From Chryseobacterium joostei (lineage in GTDB: Bacteria > Bacteroidota > Bacteroidia > Flavobacteriales > Weeksellaceae), in assembly GCF_003815775.1 (NCBI RefSeq), contig NZ_CP033926.1, positions 3,720,001-3,784,000 on the forward strand: a stretch of DNA of 64,000 nt, read 5' to 3'. The notes under the pieces were generated by a model. The model ran no database searches, was not told where the DNA came from, and was given only the letters and a program-made list of their open reading frames with translations. Position numbers and translations under genes: made by a program. Positions 1 through 9,047 of this stretch are shown in pieces (the first letter of the stretch is position 1; every line of letters begins with the position of its first letter).

Positions 1-289
<289 letters not shown>

Positions 290-335
290 TTAAATGTATC
301 GTATTTTTTATATATTTCATTAACGAAATTTTAAA

Positions 336-797
336 ATGATGAAGATTGAAAAAACAGTTAGTATATTAAATAAAAGGGCCCGCTTTGAATATGAGATTAT
401 TGAAGAATACGAAGCCGGAATGGTTTTAACGGGTACGGAAATAAAATCTTTACGTTCCTCTAAAGCATCCATCACAGAATCGTTCTGTCAGTTTATTGAT
501 GGGGAATTATACATTATAAATATGATGATTGATGAGTACAAATTAGGAACTTTTTACAATCATAAGACAAAAAGGGAACGGAAATTGCTCTTGCACAAAA
601 AAGAATTACTGAAACTTGAAAAAAAGTTAAAGGATGCAGGGAACACTATTATACCCCTAAAGTTATATATCACGGATAGAGGTAAAGCAAAAGTGCTGAT
701 AGCGCTTGGTAGAGGGAAAAAACTTTTCGATAAAAGGGAGGCCATAAAAGATAGAGAAAATAAAAGGAACCTGGACAGAATATTAAAGAAAAGTTAA
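336..797 (+). CDS. smpB: SsrA-binding protein SmpB
   Basis: The 153-residue protein is SmpB, the partner of tmRNA in trans-translation, which rescues stalled ribosomes and tags their products for degradation. Family hallmarks are visible: an N-terminal NKRARFEYEI strand, the GTEIKSLR motif near residue 35, a central YNHKTKRERKLLLHKKE segment that contacts tmRNA, and a basic C-terminal tail with GRGKKLFDKRE and KDRENKR that inserts into the decoding site. Length matches the family. Two adjacent ATG codons (336 and 339) could serve as start; no Shine-Dalgarno separates them. A TATATTTC hexamer-like -7 element lies at 311-318, a one-base departure from the flavobacterial consensus. Confidence 0.97.
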   Translation: MMKIEKTVSILNKRARFEYEIIEEYEAGMVLTGTEIKSLRSSKASITESFCQFIDGELYIINMMIDEYKLGTFYNHKTKRERKLLLHKKELLKLEKKLKDAGNTIIPLKLYITDRGKAKVLIALGRGKKLFDKREAIKDRENKRNLDRILKKS

Positions 798-838
798 AAA
801 TCATTTGAAAAACTTTGTATATAAAGAAAAATTATATT

Positions 839-845
839 TATTTTG
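839..845 (+). promoter_or_regulatory. possible -7 element of the ompA-family gene
   Basis: TATTTTG at 839-845 resembles the flavobacterial -7 box TAnnTTTG with one T missing. A TTTG at 814-817 lies 21 bp upstream, a suitable -33 box. The site is 30 bp before the start codon of the outer membrane protein, so the leader would be short and AT-rich. Inferred from consensus only. Confidence 0.4.
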
Positions 846-874
846 CATTATCAATTATTTAATCATTTAATTCT

Positions 875-2374
875 ATGAAAAATCTAAAATTAGGAATTTC
901 AGCATTGGCGCTTACTGTTGCCTCTACTGTCTTTGCCCAGACTACCAACAACCCGTGGTTAATCGGAGTTGGTGCTCATGCGGAAAATCACAAGGCAGCA
1001 CAGACAGGATTCAGTAACACGTTCTCTGCTAATAATTTAACGAAGAGAATGTTCAATTTGAACAACTTCTCTATTACACCTCCGTTATCTAAGTTAACAG
1101 TTGCTAGAAACATTGGTAAAGGTTTAGTTATTGACTGGCAAACTTCTGTTGGTAATGTTGAAAACAAAAGATTCAACATGGGGAAAGAATTTTTCCTAAT
1201 GACAGGTATTGGTTTCCAGGCGAAAGCTGCAGGTCTTTTATGGAACGAGGAGTCTTGGTTTGATCCTTACTTAAGAGTTGGTGCCAACTACTTAAGACAT
1301 GATTACACTAGTCTTGCTTTCCCAAGAAATGACTACAAAGGAGAATCTGTTCCTAACGGAAAAGATGGTAACGAGAATGGTAAAGCTAATCACTTTACTG
1401 TATCTACAGGTGCTGGTGCTAACTTTTGGGTAACTAAGAACTTCGGTCTTGGTATTCAAGGTGACTATGTATCAACTCCAGGTGATAAATCTACAGTTGC
1501 TAACTTCTGGCAAGCTTCCGCATCTATCTTATTTAGATTCGGAAACAGAGATAGAGATAAGGATGGTATCTTAGATAAAGATGACCTTTGTCCAGATACA
1601 CCAGGTTTACCAGAATTCCAAGGATGTCCTGATACTGACGGAGATGGAGTTCCAGATAAAGACGATCAGTGTCCAGATGTAGCTGGTCCAGTTGAAAACA
1701 ACGGTTGTCCTTGGCCAGATACTGATGGTGATGGTGTTATCGATAAAGATGATGCTTGTCCTACAGTAGCAGGTCCTGCTGAAAACAACGGTTGTCCTTG
1801 GCCAGACACAGACGGTGACGGTATCTTAGATAAAGATGATGCTTGTCCTACTGTTCCAGGTCTTCCAGAATACAACGGATGTCCTAAGCCTAAGACTAAA
1901 ACTGCTGAAGAAGTTGAAACTACATTCAAGAGTGTATTCTTTGACTTCAACAAAGCTTCAATCAAAGCTGAGTCTAAAGGAGCATTAGATAGAGCTGCTG
2001 AAATCATTAAGAAAGATGGAGGTCACTATCTATTAGAAGGTAGAACTGATGCTAAAGGTGCTGCTGCTTACAACTTGAAATTATCTAGAGAAAGAGCTGC
2101 TTCTGTAGTTGCTGCTTTAGATGCAAGAGGTGTAGATGCTGACGCTCTTAAATCAGTAGGTGTAGGTGCTACTAAAGCTACTGTTCCTGCTAAAGCTACA
2201 GATGCTGAAAGACAAGTTGACAGAAAAGTAGTTGTAAAAGCTATTGAAAACGATGCTGAGTGGAATGCAATCGCTAAGAAAGATTACGCTGATGCTCCAG
2301 TTAAGAAAGCTGTTAAAAAATCAACTAAAAAAGCTCCAGCTAAGAAAAAAGCTGCTGCTAAAAAGAAAAAATAA
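875..2374 (+). CDS. OmpA-family outer membrane protein with thrombospondin type 3 repeats
   Basis: The 499-residue protein has a signal peptide (about residues 1-22, ending VFAQ), an N-terminal outer-membrane beta-barrel-like region of about 200 residues, then four calcium-binding thrombospondin type 3 repeats (about residues 225-345, repeating DTDGDGxxDKDDxCP), then an OmpA peptidoglycan-binding domain (about 350-460, with SVFFDFNKASIK, GRTDAKGAAAYNLKLSRERA and the usual closing region). It ends in a Lys/Ala-rich tail of about 30 residues (repeated KKA) that is not part of the OmpA fold. It probably anchors the outer membrane to the cell wall. Codon use is markedly more biased (GCT, GGT, TCT) than in neighbours, which suggests high expression. 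A strong terminator follows. Confidence 0.93.
   Translation: MKNLKLGISALALTVASTVFAQTTNNPWLIGVGAHAENHKAAQTGFSNTFSANNLTKRMFNLNNFSITPPLSKLTVARNIGKGLVIDWQTSVGNVENKRFNMGKEFFLMTGIGFQAKAAGLLWNEESWFDPYLRVGANYLRHDYTSLAFPRNDYKGESVPNGKDGNENGKANHFTVSTGAGANFWVTKNFGLGIQGDYVSTPGDKSTVANFWQASASILFRFGNRDRDKDGILDKDDLCPDTPGLPEFQGCPDTDGDGVPDKDDQCPDVAGPVENNGCPWPDTDGDGVIDKDDACPTVAGPAENNGCPWPDTDGDGILDKDDACPTVPGLPEYNGCPKPKTKTAEEVETTFKSVFFDFNKASIKAESKGALDRAAEIIKKDGGHYLLEGRTDAKGAAAYNLKLSRERAASVVAALDARGVDADALKSVGVGATKATVPAKATDAERQVDRKVVVKAIENDAEWNAIAKKDYADAPVKKAVKKSTKKAPAKKKAAAKKKK
1552..1890 (+). repeat. Tandem repeats encoding thrombospondin type 3 units
   Basis: Four imperfect units of roughly 75-80 bp encode the DxDxDGxxDxxDxCP calcium-binding motifs within the OmpA-family gene. 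Two central units (about 1700-1830) are nearly identical, including the repeated coding for AGPxENNGCPWPDTDGDG, so unit number could change by recombination. Confidence 0.75.
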
Positions 2375-2393
2375 TTAATTTTTCTAAATAATG

Positions 2394-2426
2394 AATACCT
2401 CCATTTATTGGAGGTATTTTTTTTTT
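2394..2426 (+). terminator. Rho-independent terminator after the OmpA-family gene
   Basis: AATACCTCC (2394-2402) pairs perfectly with GGAGGTATT (2410-2418) around a 7-base loop and runs directly into a T tract to 2426. It sits 20 bp after the stop codon. Confidence 0.9.
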
Positions 2427-2468
2427 GTGGACTTTTAAGTAATTTTGTTGAAAATTTTAAAAAATAAA

Positions 2469-3209
2469 ATGGGAAGAGCATTTGAATATAGAAAAGCTTC
2501 TAAAATGGCCAGATGGGATAAAATGGCCAAAACATTCTCTAAAATAGGTAAGGATATTGCATTAGCAGTAAAAGCTGGTGGAGTAGATCCTGAAGCCAAT
2601 CCTGCATTGAGAAGATGTATCCAGAACGCGAAAGGGGCTAATATGCCTAAGGATAATGTTGAAAGAGCAATTAAAAAAGCCAGCGGTGCTGATGCTGAAA
2701 ACTATGAAGAAGTTACCTATGAAGGTTACGGACAGGGTGGTGTTGCTTTTTTTGTAGAATGTACTACAAATAATACAACAAGAACTGTAGCCAACGTAAG
2801 AGCTGTTTTTAACAAGTTTGACGGTAATCTTGGAAAGAATGGGGAACTAGCATTTATTTTCGACAGAAAAGGTATTTTCACAATCGATTTGGCTCAAATC
2901 AAAATGGATTGGGATGACTTTGAAATGGAAATGATTGATGGTGGTGCAGAGGATGTAGAAAAAGACGAGGAAGAAGTAATGATTACAACTGCTTTTGAAG
3001 ACTTTGGTTCATTATCTCATAAGCTAGATGAACTTGGTATTGAGGCAAAGAGTGCAGAATTACAAAGAATTCCAAACAATACAAAAGAAGTAAACGAAGA
3101 ACAGTTCAAAGCAAATATGAAAATGCTTGAGCGTTTCGAAGAGGACGATGATGTTCAGAACGTTTACCACAACATGGAAATCACAGAAGAGTTGATGAAC
3201 TCTATATAA
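2469..3209 (+). CDS. YebC/PmpR (TACO1) family protein
   Basis: The 246-residue product begins MGRAFEYRKASKMARWDKMAKTF, the Bacteroidota form of the YebC N-terminus, so the ATG at 2469 is chosen over an in-frame one at 2445. Other family signatures are GGVDPEANPALRRCIQNAKGANMPKDNVERAIKKA (seen across residues 38-75), YEGYGQGGVAFFVE, and TTNNTTRTVANVRAVFNK. Members were annotated as transcriptional regulators; YebC is now linked to easing ribosome stalling at proline stretches, and TACO1 to mitochondrial translation. The role here is taken from the family. It lies alone between the terminator and a 142-bp gap. Confidence 0.93.
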   Translation: MGRAFEYRKASKMARWDKMAKTFSKIGKDIALAVKAGGVDPEANPALRRCIQNAKGANMPKDNVERAIKKASGADAENYEEVTYEGYGQGGVAFFVECTTNNTTRTVANVRAVFNKFDGNLGKNGELAFIFDRKGIFTIDLAQIKMDWDDFEMEMIDGGAEDVEKDEEEVMITTAFEDFGSLSHKLDELGIEAKSAELQRIPNNTKEVNEEQFKANMKMLERFEEDDDVQNVYHNMEITEELMNSI

Positions 3210-3351
3210 AAAATAATATAGCATTCATATACAGTTAACTTTCAATTAGTTTCTTTGTATAAAACTATGAAATGCCTTGACATACTTTTTTATATCATAA
3301 AAAGCATTGAGGCGTTTCATTCGGCAAAATAAAAAAGCTGAAAATATACGG

Positions 3352-4176
3352 ATGAAAAGAAACGTTGAATTAGTTGTCATATCGGATGTTCATTTGGGAA
3401 CTTATGGATGTAAGGCTAAAGAATTACTGAGGTATCTTAATTCTATTCAGCCCAAAATTTTGGTTTTGAATGGCGATATTATCGATATCTGGCAGTTCAA
3501 AAAGTCTTACTTCCCTAAACCTCATTTGAAAGTGATCAGAAAGATTCTTTCATTTGCTACCAAGAATACAGATGTTTACTATATTACAGGTAACCACGAT
3601 GAGATGTTTCGTAAGTTTACCGATTTTGAACTTGGGAAGCTTAAGGTTTGTAATAAAATTTGTCTGACTATTGATCAGAAGAAAACCTGGATTTTTCATG
3701 GTGATGTTTTCGATGCATCAGTTCAGCATTCCAAATGGATTGCCAAGCTTGGTGGAAAGGGATATGATCTTTTAATCATCATCAATAATGTTGTGAACTG
3801 GTTTTTGGAAAAAATGGGTAAGGAAAAATACTCTTTTTCAAAAAAAATCAAAAACAATGTGAAGAAAGCGGTAAAGTATATTGGAGACTTTGAATTAACT
3901 GCTTCTGAACTAGCAATAGACAATCATTATGATTATGTTGTTTGTGGACATATTCACCAGCCGCAGATTAGAGAGGTTGTTAATAAAAAAGGATCTTGTA
4001 CTTATCTGAATTCCGGAGACTGGATTGAAAATCTGTCTGCGCTGGAATACAATGATAAGGAATGGAAGATCTTTTACTATGATGAACATAAACACTTACT
4101 GAAAGATGATGAAACAGAGGAAATTCCGGAGATGGATAATTCTGCACTTTTAAAAATAGTAACTAATTTTACCTAA
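3352..4176 (+). CDS. LpxH-like metallophosphoesterase (UDP-2,3-diacylglucosamine diphosphatase family)
   Basis: A 274-residue calcineurin-like phosphoesterase. The metal-binding motifs appear in order: SDVHLG near the N-terminus, LNGDIID, GNHDE, FHGDVFD, and GHIHQP near residue 210. This architecture fits UDP-2,3-diacylglucosamine hydrolases (LpxH/LpxI step of lipid A synthesis), but other phosphoesterases share it, so the substrate is inferred. The ATG at 3352 starts immediately before the first beta strand; an upstream in-frame TTG (3307) would add 15 basic residues without family support. The stop codon abuts the ATG of the glycosyltransferase gene, so the two are probably co-translated, consistent with a shared role in envelope glycolipid metabolism. 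Confidence 0.82.
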   Translation: MKRNVELVVISDVHLGTYGCKAKELLRYLNSIQPKILVLNGDIIDIWQFKKSYFPKPHLKVIRKILSFATKNTDVYYITGNHDEMFRKFTDFELGKLKVCNKICLTIDQKKTWIFHGDVFDASVQHSKWIAKLGGKGYDLLIIINNVVNWFLEKMGKEKYSFSKKIKNNVKKAVKYIGDFELTASELAIDNHYDYVVCGHIHQPQIREVVNKKGSCTYLNSGDWIENLSALEYNDKEWKIFYYDEHKHLLKDDETEEIPEMDNSALLKIVTNFT

Positions 4177-5148
4177 ATGAAGATCTTGTATGCATTTCAA
4201 GGTACTGGAAATGGCCATGTGGCCAGAGCGCAGGAAATTATTCCAATTCTCAAAAAACATGCTTCGGTTGACACGCTGATTAGCGGACATCAATCGCAAT
4301 TAAAGGCTGATTTCGACATTAACTTCCAACACAGAGGTATTTCTCTTCTGTATAACAAAACAGGCGGTTTATCCTATCGCAAAACATTTACTGATAATAA
4401 GTTTATTGAGGCCGCCAAAACGATAAAGGATCTTGAACTTTCAAAATATGATCTGATCATTAATGATTATGAACCTTTAACCGGATGGGCTTCTAAGCTG
4501 AAAAAGCTTCCGATGATAGAATTAAGTCATCAGGCATCAATGAGTTTTTCTGAAACTCCAAAACCTAAAAAGAAAGATTTTCTGGGTGAAATGATTTTGA
4601 AATATTATGTTCCCAGCGAAAGAAAAATAGGTTTTCACTTTGAAAATTATCATCCACAGATTAAGAAACCTGTAATCCGCAAAAAGATCAGAAGCCTCAA
4701 CCCTTATAAAAAAGGGTATTATCTTGTTTATCTTCCAAGTTTTGCAGATGAAAATATCATTAAGGTTCTAAGGAAAATTCCTGTGGAGTGGAAGGTATTC
4801 TCAAAATATAGCAAAGTACAGGTTAAAGTGAAAAATGTTGAAGTATTTCCTATTGATGAAATACAGTACTTAAAATACTTTGAAGGATGTGAGGGTATTT
4901 TGTGCAATGCAGGTTTTGAGACTCCCGCTGAAGCCCTTTTCATGGATAAGAAACTCTTTGTAATTCCTATCCATAATCAGTATGAACAGGAATGCAATGC
5001 ATGTGCCTTAGACAAAATGGGAATTCCAAATTCCAAGGTTTTAAATCTGCAGGAAATTATGGAGTGGGTAGCTTCCGATCATCATTTGGATGTGGATTAT
5101 CCCAATGACATTGAAGATATTCTGCTGAATGAAGTTTTAATTCTTTAA
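4177..5148 (+). CDS. GT28-like glycosyltransferase family protein
   Basis: The 323-residue protein starts with MKILYAFQGTGNGHVARA, the glycine-rich nucleotide-sugar transferase N-terminus seen in MurG-like (GT28/GT1 fold, GT-B) enzymes. The C-terminal half carries the donor-binding pattern CEGILCNAGFETPAEALFMDKKLFVIPI around residues 230-265, equivalent to the GGxxTxxEAL region. It begins on the base after the stop codon of the metallophosphoesterase, so both are likely one unit. The acceptor is unknown. It overlaps the convergent GNAT gene by 12 bp at its 3' end. Confidence 0.75.
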   Translation: MKILYAFQGTGNGHVARAQEIIPILKKHASVDTLISGHQSQLKADFDINFQHRGISLLYNKTGGLSYRKTFTDNKFIEAAKTIKDLELSKYDLIINDYEPLTGWASKLKKLPMIELSHQASMSFSETPKPKKKDFLGEMILKYYVPSERKIGFHFENYHPQIKKPVIRKKIRSLNPYKKGYYLVYLPSFADENIIKVLRKIPVEWKVFSKYSKVQVKVKNVEVFPIDEIQYLKYFEGCEGILCNAGFETPAEALFMDKKLFVIPIHNQYEQECNACALDKMGIPNSKVLNLQEIMEWVASDHHLDVDYPNDIEDILLNEVLIL

Positions 5149-5427
5149 AAAAATATCTTCTACATCGCTCATTCTCGCCATAACGGATCTTGCGTAAGAA
5201 CAGTGAGGGTAAACTTTCCAGTTGTTTTCTCTTGCAAATCTGATGGCTTCTTCCACTAAGTATTTTCCCATTCCTCTGCCTTCAAACTCAGGGTGAACAA
5301 GTACAAAAGAAATAATCAACTTGTGATCTTCTGGAAAAATGGTATAGGTCAATCTTCCAACTTCTTTTACTTCGTTATTAAGGGTAAGAAACCCACCGTT
5401 TCCGGATCTATTGTTTTCAAAATTCAT
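5137..5427 (-). CDS. GNAT-like N-acetyltransferase, YjdJ/GTN type
   Basis: This 96-residue protein is a minimal GNAT domain. It has the acetyl-CoA loop VHPEFEGRGMGKYLVEEA and a following PHCSYARSVM segment, which is the signature of the small YjdJ-like N-acetyltransferases that lack most of the classic fold's N-terminus. Substrate unknown. It is convergent with the glycosyltransferase gene and stands alone on the minus strand. Confidence 0.82.
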   Translation of the reverse strand: MNFENNRSGNGGFLTLNNEVKEVGRLTYTIFPEDHKLIISFVLVHPEFEGRGMGKYLVEEAIRFARENNWKVYPHCSYARSVMARMSDVEDIFLKN

Positions 5428-5545
5428 AATTTAAGGCTTTACTGTTAATAAATATACGAAATTGTGAGTAATAAATGATGGCTTATTTTGTTGTCTTTTT
5501 TACTCATTTAAGAAGTGAAATTAACCATTGATCGTTTTATATTCA

Positions 5546-6295
5546 TTAATTATCTTTCCCAGTGTAATAGTTGTAATCTTTAATAATGACATTAATAAAC
5601 TGTTTCTCTGTCATTTTTGTAGGATCTATTTCCAGCTTCAGAATACTTTTAATCTTGTCAGAAAGTTTACGAATGATTTGTCGGTCATCTATTTTTAAAG
5701 CCTTGGTATAGTTATCCTTGATAATTCTCATGTCATTATCACTCAGGGCAATAACCTGTGGGAATGATGGTATATAATCTTCATGAATATTTTCCAAAAT
5801 GGTGTGGGAAATATTGATGTTATTCTTAAGTGAAATTACAGCAGTTCCGGAAGCGATATCTCCTAACCGCTGATTGTTTTTGGAAACAATCATTGAAGTT
5901 AGACCTACGACCCCTGCAAAAGATACATCTACCAGCCTGAATACCCAACGGATCAAATAATCTCCAAAACCCGCCTGATAGCCATCAATTTTTACGACCC
6001 TTATCTTCATTAGTTTTTTACCCGGCGTTTGCCCTTCCATTAAGCTTTCCAAAACAACAGGATAAATGTAGGTGGGGAATGTAAGAATAATGTATACAGC
6101 CATAACGGACCATTGATCAAGACCATTTAGCAGATACCCCAAATCAAAGACATTGAAGAACAGATAAAGCACTATAATCACATAGGCAACCCTTATCAGA
6201 AGATCAATAATGAAGGCGAGCATTCTTTCTCCTACACTTGCAGTATTAAAGTTAATATTTACATTTTGTGAGGTATTTATCGCAATTTGAGACAT
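5546..6295 (-). CDS. RDD family membrane protein
   Basis: The 249-residue protein has an RDD domain: VGERMLAFIIDLLIRVAYV (the R and two D positions in the first helix), then hydrophobic segments, then EGQTPGKKLMKIRVV and a last helix pair ending in LGDIASGTAVI. A soluble C-terminal stretch of about 90 residues follows. RDD proteins are poorly characterised; some have been linked to ion transport. The start at 6295 (MSQIAINTSQ) is preferred over 6349 because the longer version overlaps the divergent SpoIIM-like gene. In flavobacteria this gene usually borders the SpoIIM/MoxR/DUF58 cluster, as here. Confidence 0.85.
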   Translation of the reverse strand: MSQIAINTSQNVNINFNTASVGERMLAFIIDLLIRVAYVIIVLYLFFNVFDLGYLLNGLDQWSVMAVYIILTFPTYIYPVVLESLMEGQTPGKKLMKIRVVKIDGYQAGFGDYLIRWVFRLVDVSFAGVVGLTSMIVSKNNQRLGDIASGTAVISLKNNINISHTILENIHEDYIPSFPQVIALSDNDMRIIKDNYTKALKIDDRQIIRKLSDKIKSILKLEIDPTKMTEKQFINVIIKDYNYYTGKDN

Positions 6296-6322
6296 ATTTT
6301 TTATTATTTTAGCCTTACAATT

Positions 6323-7306
6323 ATGAGAGAAGTTTATTTCATTAAACAAAATAAAGAAAAATGGTTGGGAATAGAACAGGTTATTGATGGGAAAATAAAA
6401 AAAAATCCTGATGACCTGTCTTCACTGTATATTAACCTGATCAATGATCTTTCTTTTGCACAGACTTACTATCCCAAAAGTAATACCACTGTTTATCTGA
6501 ATCACTTATCTTCCCAGATCTTTCAAAAAATCTATAAAACGAAAAGAGTAGAGGAGAACAGACTGGTTTATTTCTTTAAAACTGAGGTTCCGTTGTTGGT
6601 ATATCAGTACAGAAGATATCTGCTGTATGCTTTTTTGTTTTTTATCCTTTTTACTTCGATAGGAGTGCTTTCTGCCATGTATGATAAGGACTTTGTTAAT
6701 ATCATTCTTGGAGAAAGCTATGTAAACGAAACCATTGAAAATATTAAAAATAATAATGCAGTAGGAGTTTACCAGAGTGGAACTACATGGGGAACTACAA
6801 TAGGAATTATTTTCAATAACATTAAAGTAGGAGCCAAATTATATATGTATGGAGTGGCCGGAGGTGTGGGGACTCTATTTGCTTTGCTATCCAATAGTGT
6901 AATGGTGGGATCCTTTCAATATTTTTTCTATGATTATGGTGCATTGAAAGACAGCGCAAGAGGAATCTGGCTTCATGGGGTATTTGAAATCTTTTCCATG
7001 GTGGTAGAAGCGATGTGCGGATTGATTCTCGGAGCTTCTATTTTATTTCCAAAAACTTTGTCAAGATTTAACTCCTTTAAAAAAGGATTTAAAGATTCTT
7101 TCAAAATATTTTTAAGCACCATTCCATTCACGATCTGTGCGGGAATCATCGAGGGGTATGTAACAAGACATGCCTTAAAGATGCCCTTGATTTTAAACCT
7201 TGTGATTATTTTCGGTTCATTGGCCATTGTAATATTTTACTATCTTGTGTATCCGTCTATTGTGAATAAAAAAACTAATAAACACACCAATGATACAATT
7301 TTATAA
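6323..7306 (+). CDS. Stage II sporulation protein M-like (SpoIIM/DUF95) membrane protein
   Basis: The 327-residue protein begins MREVYFIKQNKEKW and has a cytoplasmic N-terminal part, one membrane helix near residues 95-115 (AFLFFILFTSIGVLSAMY) and a SpoIIM-type integral domain with several helices, including VGAKLYMYGVAGGVGTLFALLSNSVMVG and HGVFEIFSMVVEAMCGLILG. In firmicutes SpoIIM acts with cell-wall hydrolases during engulfment; in non-sporulating Bacteroidota the role is unknown. The start at 6323 leaves 27 bp to the divergent RDD gene. Its 3' end overlaps the next gene by 17 bp, marking the start of an operon of six or more genes. Confidence 0.85.
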   Translation: MREVYFIKQNKEKWLGIEQVIDGKIKKNPDDLSSLYINLINDLSFAQTYYPKSNTTVYLNHLSSQIFQKIYKTKRVEENRLVYFFKTEVPLLVYQYRRYLLYAFLFFILFTSIGVLSAMYDKDFVNIILGESYVNETIENIKNNNAVGVYQSGTTWGTTIGIIFNNIKVGAKLYMYGVAGGVGTLFALLSNSVMVGSFQYFFYDYGALKDSARGIWLHGVFEIFSMVVEAMCGLILGASILFPKTLSRFNSFKKGFKDSFKIFLSTIPFTICAGIIEGYVTRHALKMPLILNLVIIFGSLAIVIFYYLVYPSIVNKKTNKHTNDTIL

Positions 7307-8252
7307 AAAAAGAGATTTTGGAGCCTTCATTAGTGACAGCTTCAACTTTTTCAAGGTATACGGAAAGAATTATTTTAAAAACTATCTTTTGATCAATGGA
7401 TTGCTGTTGATCTTAATGGTTACTGTCTTTATTTTTGGTTATAGAGAACTTTTTTCACAGATTTTCGGATCAAATTTAGATGGTGATTCCTATTACTTTG
7501 AACAATATTTCTCTAATAATGCAGGAATGCTGATTGGGGTAGGAATATTAACATTTTTGCTTTGTATGATTCTGGCAATTGTTAATTACCTATATCCCGT
7601 TTTCTATCTGAAAAGAATTGCACAGGGAGCAGAAAAAATAAAAACGGATGAAATCCTAGATGATTTTAAGAAGAATTTAGGGAGAATTGCCAAGCTATGC
7701 CTAGGGATGGCTTTTATTGTAATTCCGTTGGCATTATTTATTGTCGCTTTTTCCTATATTCTGATATTTATTATTATTGGATTTTTCCTAATAGTACTTG
7801 TTTATCCAACCCTATTTAACGTGATTACATTTCTGATGTATGATTATTTTAATTCAGGGAGAGGTTTTTGGGAAAGCCTGAGTTACTCCATACGATCACA
7901 GTTTTCTTATCCTAATGGGAGTGAAAAGTCTCCCTATTGGAAATACTGGGCTGCAGCATTTATTATGTTTATCATGATATCCATTGCCAGCTCTATTTTT
8001 ACTTATGTTCCTATGATCTTTGTGTATGGATCGGTTCTTACCTCTGCTCCGGATGGAAATTTTGAACAGAATCCTTTTACAGGAACTGTAGGAATTGTTT
8101 TCTTTGTCTTTTATGGAATTTCAATGCTGCTTTCATTCTTGCTTTCCAATCTGTTGTATGTAAACGCAGGATTCATGTATTATGACAGCAGAACAGATCT
8201 TCACCAGAAAGTAGAACTTGAAGAAATAGACACGATTGGAATCAATGAATAG
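7290..8252 (+). CDS. Multi-pass membrane protein of the SpoIIM/MoxR cluster
   Basis: A 320-residue integral membrane protein with about six hydrophobic segments (for example LLINGLLLILMVTVFIF and LGMAFIVIPLALFIVAFSYILIF). No enzymatic motif is visible. It overlaps both neighbours (17 bp upstream, 8 bp downstream), so it is translated with them. Genes of this size and topology are found in the same place in related clusters, which suggests a structural or transport part of a membrane complex; function unknown. Confidence 0.8.
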   Translation: MIQFYKKRDFGAFISDSFNFFKVYGKNYFKNYLLINGLLLILMVTVFIFGYRELFSQIFGSNLDGDSYYFEQYFSNNAGMLIGVGILTFLLCMILAIVNYLYPVFYLKRIAQGAEKIKTDEILDDFKKNLGRIAKLCLGMAFIVIPLALFIVAFSYILIFIIIGFFLIVLVYPTLFNVITFLMYDYFNSGRGFWESLSYSIRSQFSYPNGSEKSPYWKYWAAAFIMFIMISIASSIFTYVPMIFVYGSVLTSAPDGNFEQNPFTGTVGIVFFVFYGISMLLSFLLSNLLYVNAGFMYYDSRTDLHQKVELEEIDTIGINE

Positions 8253-9036
8253 ATTTTTAATTTTTATACTGCTTTTCTTCTCTCTTGGTTTTTTTAAGGC
8301 TCAGGATGATGGCTCTGCGGATGATTATTTGGGTGATTCTCTTTACACAACAGGTCATTACCATAATATGCTTCGTGCAGATTCTGTACTGATGAAGCAA
8401 CCGGTTACAGAAAACACGGTGTATCCAAAAGAATTTAAGGAAAATATTCCCTCAAGATATAAAGGAAATGAGTTTGATTATTCAGTATCAAAACCCAGAG
8501 AATCTTTCTGGCAAAAATTATTGAGAAAGATCGACCGTATTTTGCAAGGTATTTTCGGGGAGACCGTTTTTGCTAAATCTTCCGAGTTTACACTTGCAAT
8601 TGTTCGTCTTTTTGCCATCCTTTTGGTAGGGTTTCTACTTTATTTTATTATTAAGTATGTTCTTGGTAAAGACGGAAGCTTTATTTTCGGTAAAAAGAAT
8701 AAAAAGCTGAATCTGAATGTGGAGGAATTGCATGAAAACATTCATGAAATTAATTTCCCTGAAAGTATTGCAAATTTTGAACGTGCAGGAGACTATCGTT
8801 CAGCAGTTCGTTATCAATTTCTATTCGCTCTCAAAAAATTAAGTGATAAGAAACTAATCAACTGGAATCCTGAGAAAACCAATAAGGATTATGTGGCAGA
8901 ATTAAAAGCTCCGAATCTTAAAAATGAATTTTCCGATTTATCCTACATTTTTGATTATGTCTGGTATGGAGAATTCAATATTGAAGAAGAGAGCTATCAG
9001 AAATTTAAAAATCAGTATCAGGCATTTAAACCATAA
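8245..9036 (+). CDS. DUF4129-domain protein
   Basis: The 263-residue protein has a signal peptide (MNRFLIFILLFFSLGFFKAQ), a periplasmic stretch, one membrane helix (about residues 120-140) and a cytoplasmic C-terminal DUF4129 region (about 190-260) with ERAGDYRSAVRYQFLFALKKL and the closing YVWYGEFNIEEESY. DUF4129 proteins regularly accompany MoxR, DUF58 and DUF4350 proteins. The ATG at 8245 is used rather than an in-frame TTG at 8236, because it gives a clean signal peptide; it overlaps the upstream gene by 8 bp. Confidence 0.85.
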   Translation: MNRFLIFILLFFSLGFFKAQDDGSADDYLGDSLYTTGHYHNMLRADSVLMKQPVTENTVYPKEFKENIPSRYKGNEFDYSVSKPRESFWQKLLRKIDRILQGIFGETVFAKSSEFTLAIVRLFAILLVGFLLYFIIKYVLGKDGSFIFGKKNKKLNLNVEELHENIHEINFPESIANFERAGDYRSAVRYQFLFALKKLSDKKLINWNPEKTNKDYVAELKAPNLKNEFSDLSYIFDYVWYGEFNIEEESYQKFKNQYQAFKP

Positions 9037-9047
9037 TCTAACCCACC

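Noticed and set aside
1666..2007. A 113-residue minus-strand open frame inside the OmpA-family gene
   Set aside because: It is the antisense of the repeated TSP3 and OmpA coding region; its Ser/Gly/Pro repeats simply mirror the repeat units.
3268..3319. Inverted repeat TGAAATGCCT / AGGCGTTTCA before the metallophosphoesterase gene
   Set aside because: The stem is 10 bp with one G-T pair and a 32-base AT-rich loop and no T tract; no riboswitch or terminator pattern fits. Left out as unsupported.
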